Shown: positions 58,825-64,000 of the stretch, one piece after another
How positions within the stretch are numbered: the first letter of the stretch is position 1
Layout of the letters: every line of letters starts with the position of its first letter
Assembly: GCA_017460915.1 (NCBI GenBank)
Contig: JAFUAA010000049.1
Coordinates: 144,547 to 208,546 of the forward strand
Direction: 5' to 3'
DNA length: 64,000 bases
Source of the DNA: Bacteroidales bacterium
Lineage (GTDB): Bacteria > Bacteroidota > Bacteroidia > Bacteroidales > F082
The notes under the pieces: generated by a model
What the model saw: only the letters and a program-made list of their open reading frames with translations
The model's database searches: none
Told to the model about the DNA's origin: nothing
Position numbers and translations under genes: made by a program

Positions 58825-59256
58825 TTATACCTTTCCTTGTTTGATTATGGTTAATAGACTCTCTATTTGCTTGTCTTTTTCAATCAACGTCCTACTCAAG
58901 ATGCCGATCAGTGACTTGATATTTTCGCTGGCTTCGGCCATCATTGGATTGTTTTCATTATCTTTGCATTGGTTTTCAGCGGATTGCGAACTTTGCAACG
59001 ATGGCAAAACAAGTTGGTCTTGTACTTTTGGTTTCAGCATTTCGCCTTCGCCTGTAACAAGCCATATTACCGAAACCTCGGGGTAAATGGCGATAAATTT
59101 CGCCAAAACATCTTCGGTAATACCAGTATTGGCCTCTAATGTACCCCTTGAAACACCGATTTTTGTATAAAACTCTCGTTTGCTAATGCCCAAATTATCA
59201 GCAAATTGCAAAATTCTTTGCTTGATTGGCGAAATTTTTTGCTCTTTTTTATCCAT
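58825..59256 (-). CDS. Prophage repressor (helix-turn-helix)
   Basis: A 143-residue protein starting at 59256 (MDKKEQKISPIKQRILQFAD). LGISKREFYTKIGVSRGTLE is the helix-turn-helix; further IAIYPEVSVIWLVTGEGEML is the XRE-family dimer segment. C-terminal coiled coil (SLIGILSRTLIEKDKQIESL). Codons further upstream are open but overlap the divergent early promoter. It is the lysogeny repressor candidate by position and orientation, controlling the early plus-strand genes. Confidence 0.82.
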   Translation of the reverse strand: MDKKEQKISPIKQRILQFADNLGISKREFYTKIGVSRGTLEANTGITEDVLAKFIAIYPEVSVIWLVTGEGEMLKPKVQDQLVLPSLQSSQSAENQCKDNENNPMMAEASENIKSLIGILSRTLIEKDKQIESLLTIIKQGKV

Positions 59257-59326
59257 AATGGCGAAATGTTTTGTAATTTTGCAACGTCTTTCAAGTCGAA
59301 AGGCGCGACAAATATACGGAAAAAAA
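59257..59326 (+). promoter_or_regulatory. Divergent repressor/early-gene control region
   Basis: TAATTTTG (59274-59281) is a -7 box for the plus-strand early genes, within a 70-base region between repressor and first early gene. GTCGAAAGGCGCGAC at 59296-59310 is a partial palindrome and could be an operator. Confidence 0.55.
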
Positions 59327-59506
59327 ATGACGAAGAAAAAGATTGTCACGGAATACGGAGACGTGAAGCACCTACAGGAGGTGTTCGGCTTCAGGAACTC
59401 GACCTCGGTGAGGTCGGCACTGAACTACAAGACCAACTCGGCACTGGCGAAGCGGATAAGGACTTACGCGGTGAAGACAATGGGAAGGAAAGTTATGGAA
59501 TACTAA
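59327..59506 (+). CDS. Small early phage protein
   Basis: A 59-residue basic protein: MTKKKIVTEYGDVKHLQEVF, RNSTSVRSALNYKTNSALAK, then RTYAVKTMGRK. The SV...AL.YKT..ALAKRIR segment looks helix-turn-helix-like, typical of an early Ner/Cro-like regulator by position. First plus-strand gene after the control region. Confidence 0.65.
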   Translation: MTKKKIVTEYGDVKHLQEVFGFRNSTSVRSALNYKTNSALAKRIRTYAVKTMGRKVMEY

Positions 59507-59526
59507 CCACTAAAAATAATAAAGAA

Positions 59527-59745
59527 ATGGAACAAAAAGCAAACGAAAAAGAAATGATGCGCGATGCTGTCGTGCAACTGATTCAGAAAAAACTGAAGGA
59601 AATGGACAAATACGTAAAAAAGGCCAAAAAACTAGACAAAGCTACGTTCGGATGCATAAGTTACGGAACGGAGGTTGAATTGGGATGGTTGAGCTGCTTT
59701 GAGAAAGGATTAAAAAGCTTGATGGAGGACATCATCAAATTATAG
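59527..59745 (+). CDS. Small early phage protein, helical
   Basis: A 72-residue protein, MEQKANEKEMMRDAVVQLIQ and KKLKEMDKYVKKAKKLDK, then a short YGTEVELGWLSCFEKGLKSL end. No family known. 20 bases after the previous gene in the early operon. Confidence 0.6.
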   Translation: MEQKANEKEMMRDAVVQLIQKKLKEMDKYVKKAKKLDKATFGCISYGTEVELGWLSCFEKGLKSLMEDIIKL

Positions 59746-59759
59746 GAAAGGAGAAGGCA

Positions 59760-59951
59760 ATGAGAAAATTGACTTGTGCATCGGACAAAGCGCTGGCGGT
59801 GGCCTTCGGGCTGCTGGGACTTGGGTGCATCTACGGAGTGATCTTCAAGGGCGCATGGTGGCACATCGGGACGGCTGCGATCTGCGCGGCGATGGCCGTG
59901 GCACTGTGGAAGACCTCCATCGTTGACGAAAACGACATTGACTTGGAATAA
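59760..59951 (+). CDS. Small early membrane protein
   Basis: A 63-residue protein with two hydrophobic helices (ALAVAFGLLGLGCIYGVI and HIGTAAICAAMAVALW) and an acidic tail (VDENDIDLE). Function unknown. Sits just before the tRNA-like element. Confidence 0.6.
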   Translation: MRKLTCASDKALAVAFGLLGLGCIYGVIFKGAWWHIGTAAICAAMAVALWKTSIVDENDIDLE

Positions 59952-59967
59952 AAGCGTCGGATGGTAA

Positions 59968-60038
59968 GCGGGATGGAACAGTCGGTAGTTCACCAGCCCC
60001 TGAAGCTGGAGGTCGCAGGTTCGAGCCCTGCTCCCGCA
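59968..60038 (+). tRNA. tRNA-like element, CTG anticodon position, C33 anomaly
   Basis: A 71-nt cloverleaf: acceptor GCGGGA with TCCCGC (6 bp), D arm GAAC/GTTC, anticodon arm CCAGC/GCTGG with loop CCCTGAA, T arm GCAGG/CCTGC around TTCGAGC, then A. Anticodon positions 34-36 read CTG (Gln). Position 33, nearly always U, is C, and the acceptor is one pair short. CCA is not encoded. It lies 24 bases before the transposase ATG, inside the early transcript. Confidence 0.6.
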
Positions 60039-60062
60039 ACAAAGCAATAAAACGAATACACC

Positions 60063-61775
60063 ATGTACCAATACATCGACGGGAACTTAGCCATAAGCGT
60101 GAACGACTGGATGGAGGCGGGACTGACCTACGGGCAGTTCAGGATGGACAGCCAGCGGGGCTACCTTGAAATAGCCGACCGGCGGACTGGAGGCAACACG
60201 CTAATCTGGGTGAGCAGCATAAAACGGCCTGACAGGATGAGAGCAATAGAGGCGGCATTGGGCAAAGCCCACGTGGAGCAGTCGGACATCTACGAGGTGA
60301 CGGTGAACACGGAGGCGCGGGCTTACTTCAGCCAATACGCGAAGCCGGACGGGACGCGCCTGGACGCGGCCACCGTGGAGCGTCTGACGATGAAGGCGAG
60401 CCTGTTTGACGCGATGCGCCGTGGCATGGAACGCCAGCAGGCGGCCAAGGCACGGGCGGGAAAGAAACTCAACAAGGGCGAATGGCTGAAGGAGATGCTT
60501 GCCTGGCAGACGCGCCAGTGCCTGAACACAGACGGCGCGGCCTACGGAGTGCGCCCCTACACCAACACACGAAGCCTTGAAAGGGCATTTAAGGCGTATT
60601 TAAGCGACGGCTATCAGTCGCTGATCAGCGGGAACGTGGGCGGCGACAATGCCCGCAAGGTGAGCCGCAAGGTGGAGAACCTGATATTGGCCCTTTGGCG
60701 CACGAACGACAAGCCGTTTGTGGCGAGGGTGCACGAACTTTACAACGAGTTTATCAGCGGGACGCGGGAACTGTACGACACCGAAACCGGCGAAGCCTAC
60801 GACCCGAAGGAGACCGACAGCGAAGGCAGACCGATTTTCGTGGAGCTGAGCCAAGCCACCATCTGGAACTACCTGAAGGACGTGGTGAACACGACGGCGG
60901 TGTATGCCGACAGGAACGGCCACTTCGACTACCAGAACGCGCTGCGCCCGAAGCACCACCGCAAGGTGGGCCAATACTCGCTCTCGAAGATCTCGATGGA
61001 CGACGTGGCCCTGAGCCGCAAGGCGAAGGTGGCGGGCGACTATGTGGAACCAGCCTACGACCCCATGCAGATCATCGCCGACGACCTGGCCGACATCGAG
61101 CGGCACAACAACGAACTGCACCCGCTCCAGAAGACCTATCCGGGCATGACGCGCAGGGACGTGCTGACGAAGCAGGTGAACCCCGACCTGAAGCCGATGG
61201 ACATGGCCTACCTGATGCAGTGGATCGGCAACGTGACCGAGACGAGCATCCGCAACAACGACTGGTGCATGGTGGACTACACAGGCTTCGAGTTGAAGGA
61301 CTTCGCAAGCCTGAACCGCCTGAAGCCGAACAACTATAGGGTGACGGCCTACTGGCTGCCGAAGGAGGACACGGGACGCGGGACTGCGGGACACGGGACT
61401 GCGGGACACGAGACCGTGGAGACGGTGTACCTGTACCAGGACGGGGTGTATATCGGCGAGGCCGAGAACCGCGAGAAATACGCCTACAACGAATGTGAGG
61501 CCGAGCGGACGGAGGCCGACAACGCCGCCATGCTGCACCAGCAGAAGAGGGTGGCGAAGTTCGACAAGTGGGTGAAGGAACGCAGGGCGGAACTCCCCAA
61601 GGTGGGCCACATGGACGCGGAACTGGCCGAGGCCATCAACACCACACCGCTGGAGGTTGTCCCGGAGGCAGAGCAGCCGCTTGGCTATGAGGAAGACGAA
61701 TGGACTCCCCCTTGCCCCCTCTCAGAGGGGGAACTCGCCGAGGACTATGCAGCCTTGGCCATAAGCAGACTATAA
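60063..61775 (+). CDS. MuA-type transposase lacking its catalytic core
   Basis: A 570-residue protein. The N-terminus (to about residue 300) has the DNA-binding and linker parts (RPYTNTRSLERAFKAYLSDG, FVELSQATIWNYLKDVVN). KISMDDVALSRK (about 308-319) holds the first catalytic Asp. The text then jumps to AKVAGDYVEPAYDPMQIIAD, and the C-terminal beta-barrel domain (TSIRNNDWCMVDYTGFELKD) follows. The RNase-H core with the second Asp and Glu, some 120-150 residues, is missing, in frame. In-frame repeat inserts at 61370-61420 and 61704-61734 add GRGTAGHGTAGHE and TPPCPLSEGE. So probably inactive. Confidence 0.85.
   Translation: MYQYIDGNLAISVNDWMEAGLTYGQFRMDSQRGYLEIADRRTGGNTLIWVSSIKRPDRMRAIEAALGKAHVEQSDIYEVTVNTEARAYFSQYAKPDGTRLDAATVERLTMKASLFDAMRRGMERQQAAKARAGKKLNKGEWLKEMLAWQTRQCLNTDGAAYGVRPYTNTRSLERAFKAYLSDGYQSLISGNVGGDNARKVSRKVENLILALWRTNDKPFVARVHELYNEFISGTRELYDTETGEAYDPKETDSEGRPIFVELSQATIWNYLKDVVNTTAVYADRNGHFDYQNALRPKHHRKVGQYSLSKISMDDVALSRKAKVAGDYVEPAYDPMQIIADDLADIERHNNELHPLQKTYPGMTRRDVLTKQVNPDLKPMDMAYLMQWIGNVTETSIRNNDWCMVDYTGFELKDFASLNRLKPNNYRVTAYWLPKEDTGRGTAGHGTAGHETVETVYLYQDGVYIGEAENREKYAYNECEAERTEADNAAMLHQQKRVAKFDKWVKERRAELPKVGHMDAELAEAINTTPLEVVPEAEQPLGYEEDEWTPPCPLSEGELAEDYAALAISRL
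61370..61420. repeat. GGGACACGGGACTG mini-repeat inside the transposase gene
   Basis: GACACGGGACGCGGGACTGC then GGGACACGGGACTGCGGGAC and ACGAGACC, read in frame as DTGRGTAGHGTAGHET. Same repeat family as 56145-56212. Confidence 0.75.
61704..61734. repeat. CCCCCTCTCAGAGGGGG mini-repeat inside the transposase gene
   Basis: ACTCCCCCTTGCCCCCTCTC then AGAGGGGGAAC, read in frame as TPPCPLSEGE near the C-terminus. Identical in core to intergenic copies at 37241-37260. Confidence 0.85.
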
Positions 61776-61796
61776 TCACACTAAAACAATACACCA

Positions 61797-62681
61797 ATGA
61801 TGACAAACGAAATGAAAAAGAAGGTGCTGGCGGCGTTGGCCGCAGCACGTGAGAACTTCGCGGGAAGCGACGCGAAGTTTGCCGTGAGCTTGGGAATCAA
61901 CTCGGCGCAGTACAGCCGCATCAAGAACGGCGAGACGGAGCGCGTTTTGAGCGACCAGAACTGGATCAGCCTGGCGCGTCACCTCGGCGTGAACCTGACC
62001 AACGCCCCGGAATGGAAAACGGCGGCCACGCCCGTGTTCCAGTTCATCACGGCACAACTGGACATGTGCCAAAGCGCATCGATGAGCGCGATGATGTGCG
62101 ACCTGAGCGACATCGGGAAGACCTACACGGTGCAGCACTACGCCAAGACGCACAAGAACGCGGTCTATATCGACTGCTCGCAAGTGAAGAGCAAGTCGAA
62201 ACTAATCAGAACGATAGCCAAATCATTCGGGGTGGGCAGCACGGGACGCTTGACCGATGTCTATGAGGATTTGGTGTATTACCTCAAGACGCTGCCCAAC
62301 CCTTTAATCATACTGGATGAGGCTGGCGACCTGCATTACGAGGCCTTCCTTGAAATCAAGGCATTGTGGAACGCCACGGACGGCATGTGCGGTTGGTACA
62401 TGATGGGAGCCGACGGCCTGAAGGCGAAGGTGCAACGCGCCATCGACAACAAGAAGGTGGGCTATACGGAACTGTTCAGCCGGTTCGGGAAGCGTTACAT
62501 GACGGTTATCCCGAATGAGGCCGAGGAACGGGTAAAGATAACGAATGCCACGGCTATGATGATCATCAAAGCCAACTGCAAAGAGGGAACCGACGCAAAC
62601 GCGGTACTGCGCCGCACGATGGGCGAGGACAACATGCCAAGCCTACGCCGCATATACAAGGAACTGATGAAAGAGGCATGA
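61797..62681 (+). CDS. MuB-type ATPase (target-capture protein)
   Basis: A 294-residue protein. An N-terminal helix-turn-helix region (KFAVSLGINSAQYSRIKNGE) precedes an AAA ATPase domain. The Walker A is degenerate: MMCDLSDIGKTYTVQHYAKT instead of GxxGxGKT, while Walker B ILDEAGDLHYEAF is good. In Mu, MuB captures target DNA and activates MuA. It follows the transposase by 21 bases and overlaps the next gene. Most Bacteroides Mu-like MuB proteins have similar domain order; whether the P-loop variation is usual there I cannot say. Confidence 0.8.
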   Translation: MMTNEMKKKVLAALAAARENFAGSDAKFAVSLGINSAQYSRIKNGETERVLSDQNWISLARHLGVNLTNAPEWKTAATPVFQFITAQLDMCQSASMSAMMCDLSDIGKTYTVQHYAKTHKNAVYIDCSQVKSKSKLIRTIAKSFGVGSTGRLTDVYEDLVYYLKTLPNPLIILDEAGDLHYEAFLEIKALWNATDGMCGWYMMGADGLKAKVQRAIDNKKVGYTELFSRFGKRYMTVIPNEAEERVKITNATAMMIIKANCKEGTDANAVLRRTMGEDNMPSLRRIYKELMKEA

Positions 62682-63304
62682 CCATGAAAAGGGCGTACAG
62701 CGTGAGCAACATACTGACGGCGAAGTTCCGCACACTGCCCTTCACGGGGCAGTGGCACGAGGCCGTGGGCGACCCGGAACTGACGGGGACGTGGGTGATC
62801 TACGGCCCCCCGAAGCACGGCAAGACCTCGTTTGCGATGATGCTGGCCAAATACCTGACAGGGTTCCGCCGCGTGGCCTACGACAGCGTGGAGGAAGGCA
62901 AGAGCCGGACGATACAGCTTGCGCTGGAACGGACGGGAATGATGGACTGCGGAGGGAAGTTCATACTGCTCGACAAGGAGGGCGTGGACGACCTGAAGGA
63001 ACGCCTCGACAGGCACAAGAGCCCCGACGTGGTGGTGATTGACTCGGTGCAGTTCATGGAAATGAAGTTCAGCGAGTACAAGGAACTGAAGGCGCGGTAC
63101 CCGCACAAGCTGTTCGTGTATGTGAGCCACGTGCAGGGCAACCTGCCGGAAGGCCACGTGGCGCGGCGCATCTGGAGGGACGCCAACGTGGCGTGGCGCG
63201 TGGAGGGCTTCAGGGCCTTCCCCGTGAGCCGCTACGGAGGCGGCAAGCATATCGACATCGACACGACAAAAGCAACCGAATATCACGGAATAGGACTTCA
63301 ATAG
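62678..63304 (+). CDS. P-loop ATP-binding phage protein
   Basis: A 208-residue RecA/AAA-type ATPase: Walker A WVIYGPPKHGKTSFAMMLAK near residue 40 and Walker B VVVIDSVQF near 125, then DNA-/arm-like KLFVYVSHVQGNLPEGHVAR. The start ATG (ATGACCATG) overlaps the MuB stop by 4 bases. Likely a phage replication or recombination factor in the early operon; exact role unknown. Confidence 0.75.
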   Translation: MTMKRAYSVSNILTAKFRTLPFTGQWHEAVGDPELTGTWVIYGPPKHGKTSFAMMLAKYLTGFRRVAYDSVEEGKSRTIQLALERTGMMDCGGKFILLDKEGVDDLKERLDRHKSPDVVVIDSVQFMEMKFSEYKELKARYPHKLFVYVSHVQGNLPEGHVARRIWRDANVAWRVEGFRAFPVSRYGGGKHIDIDTTKATEYHGIGLQ

Positions 63305-63327
63305 TTTAGAGTTTAGGGTTTAGAGTT

Positions 63328-63780
63328 ATGAAAACGAAGAAACAACTGATACGCGATTTCCACATCCTTCTGCACCGGCTGGGCATCAGCGACATCGGCA
63401 AGGAGGGCATCCTTGCGGGCTATGGCGTGGATAGCAGCACTGAACTGGACGTGCCGGAGCTGACGGAGATATGTCAGCGGCTGAAGAGGGAGTTGCCCTC
63501 CCCCGACCCCTCCCAGAAGGAGGGGAGCAGCCCGGCGGAGAAGGAGCAGCGGCGTCTGAGGGTGGCTATCGGGAAGCTGCTGGCCGCCCAAGGCAAGATA
63601 AAGGCCGATGGTTGGGGTATCGTGGAATGGAACCTGATAGCGGGCACGGCCTGCCGTGCCGCCAAGGTGAGCCGTATGGCCGACATCCCCGCCAGCAAGT
63701 GCCGTGGGCTGATCTACGAGTTCAACAAGCAGCGGGAAGGGATTGAAAGAGCAAAGGAATATACCATCAATAATCAATAA
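63328..63780 (+). CDS. Gp16/GemA-like (DUF1018) phage protein
   Basis: A 150-residue protein: KKQLIRDFHILLHRLGISDI, GYGVDSSTELDVPELTEICQ, RLRVAIGKLLAAQGKIKADG. It resembles the Mu Gp16/GemA family in layout (short helical N-terminus with L.G..S..EL...EL). A CCCTCCCCCGACCCC-type repeat (63496-63528) is read in frame as PSPDPSQKEG between the two halves. Modulator of host functions in Mu; role here inferred. Confidence 0.55.
   Translation: MKTKKQLIRDFHILLHRLGISDIGKEGILAGYGVDSSTELDVPELTEICQRLKRELPSPDPSQKEGSSPAEKEQRRLRVAIGKLLAAQGKIKADGWGIVEWNLIAGTACRAAKVSRMADIPASKCRGLIYEFNKQREGIERAKEYTINNQ
63496..63528. repeat. CCCCTCCCAGAAGGAGGGG mini-repeat inside the Gp16-like gene
   Basis: CCCTCCCCCGACCCCTCCCA then GAAGGAGGGGAGC; same family as the repeat at 61704-61734, again in frame, adding PSPDPSQKEG between two helical halves. 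Confidence 0.7.
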
Positions 63781-63807
63781 TTAACCAACACTTAAACATC
63801 AATTAAA

Positions 63808-64000
63808 ATGAAAGTACAAATCGAAATCCCAAAGAGGGTAATGAACATCGCCATTGCCCAACTCAGCATGAATGCCAAAGATGAGAACGACTCGAAAATG
63901 ATAGACCAGGCGGTGGAGCGTTGCAACAAAGAAGTCACCAATCTTGACCTTGACGAATTGGACGAAGACTTAACACTTCGCGCCGCCATCGCCTTTGCTG
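63808..64000 (+). CDS. Partial early phage gene at the right edge
   Basis: The start of an open frame, MKVQIEIPKRVMNIAIAQLS, then NAKDENDSKMIDQAVERCNK, VTNLDLDELDEDLTLRAAIA, cut by the window. Acidic and helical; not recognised. Follows the Gp16-like gene by 27 bases. Confidence 0.6.
   Translation, partial: MKVQIEIPKRVMNIAIAQLSMNAKDENDSKMIDQAVERCNKEVTNLDLDELDEDLTLRAAIAFA

Larger units (their letters stand above)
57570..64000 (+). mobile_element. Mu-like transposable prophage, early region (runs off the right edge)
   Basis: Gene order fits Mu-like phages: minus-strand repressor, divergent early promoter, small early genes, MuA-type transposase, MuB-type ATPase, Gp16/GemA-like protein. The left end cannot be pinned; it lies between the small membrane protein (57488) and the minus-strand gene ending at 58160. 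Phages of this type in Bacteroides (Hankyphage group) share this plan. Later genes are outside the window. Confidence 0.85.

Noticed and set aside
61369-61430. CRISPR-like array in the GGGACACGGGACTG stretch
   Set aside because: Repeats are short and contiguous with no spacers and read in frame within a gene.
60600-61610. Long antisense frame (336 codons) opposite the transposase gene
   Set aside because: GC-rich coding strand produces an open antisense frame; its composition is biased (His/Val/Arg-rich) and there is no recognisable domain.
62495-63301. Antisense frame over MuB/P-loop genes
   Set aside because: Shadow; the plus-strand genes overlap in an operon and have clear P-loops.

Overview
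The window is a piece of a Bacteroidota (order Bacteroidales) chromosome, probably from an anaerobic, host-associated species. Three kinds of evidence agree. (1) Promoters have the phylum's TAnnTTTG -7 box, sometimes with a TTG/TTTG box about 18-21 bases upstream. (2) Gene families include korAB, DUF4374 lipoprotein plus TonB receptor, DUF4254, PorT and a type IX secretion (T9SS) C-terminal sorting domain. (3) Intergenic DNA carries GC-rich palindromic mini-repeats typical of the group. I cannot name the species.

Layout. 0-1.7 kb: korA (cut by the window edge) and korB. 1.8-3.1 kb: a MNT/HEPN toxin-antitoxin pair, a truncated gene and an IS transposase relic. 3.2-6.9 kb: TonB receptor and DUF4374 lipoprotein, a probable iron/siderophore uptake pair. 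7-11.6 kb: a decayed PIN toxin locus, a flavin reductase, tilS and a DsbD-like reductase. 11.7-14.3 kb: a long leader with a strong predicted RNA fold, a split EcoRI-type adenine methyltransferase and a DUF262-HNH nuclease, i.e. a possible restriction-modification locus. 14.3-19.4 kb: M20 dipeptidase, PIN toxin pair, small HTH protein, a frameshifted secreted protein and a coiled-coil secreted protein. 19.2-23.8 kb: a Bro-N gene inserted next to lpxH with a relic lpxH tail on its other side, then purine nucleoside phosphorylase, lpxK and a Nif3-like protein. 23.9-30 kb: zinc-ribbon coiled-coil protein and a block of envelope proteins ending with a PagL-like lipid A deacylase. 30.1-33.8 kb: mazG and a graveyard of toxin-antitoxin modules. 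33.9-37.2 kb: a lipoprotein and a large T9SS-exported protein. 37.4-53.6 kb: mostly minus-strand housekeeping genes (TrmH-type methyltransferase, rpsF-rpsR-rplI, wecB, radC, rpsT, mtaB, miaB, lplA, cysteine-dioxygenase-like cupin, tRNA-Glu, porT, menG, GT9, DUF4254, aminotransferase). 54-57.5 kb: a DUF234-type AAA ATPase, a doubly broken gene, an ECF sigma factor and small envelope proteins.

From about 57.6-58.2 kb to the right edge is the early region of a Mu-like transposable prophage: repressor, divergent early promoter, small early genes, a tRNA-like element, MuA-type transposase, MuB-type ATPase, a second P-loop protein and a Gp16/GemA-like protein. The transposase has apparently lost its DDE catalytic core by in-frame deletion, and host-type mini-repeats lie in frame inside two phage genes, so this prophage looks old and unable to transpose by itself.

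Most promising for novelty: the structured RNA leader of the split methylase/HNH locus; the tRNA-like element with a non-canonical anticodon loop just upstream of the transposase; and the mini-repeats domesticated inside phage coding sequence. Apparent frameshifts fall in accessory genes, not core genes, which favours real decay over sequencing error, but raw reads should decide.
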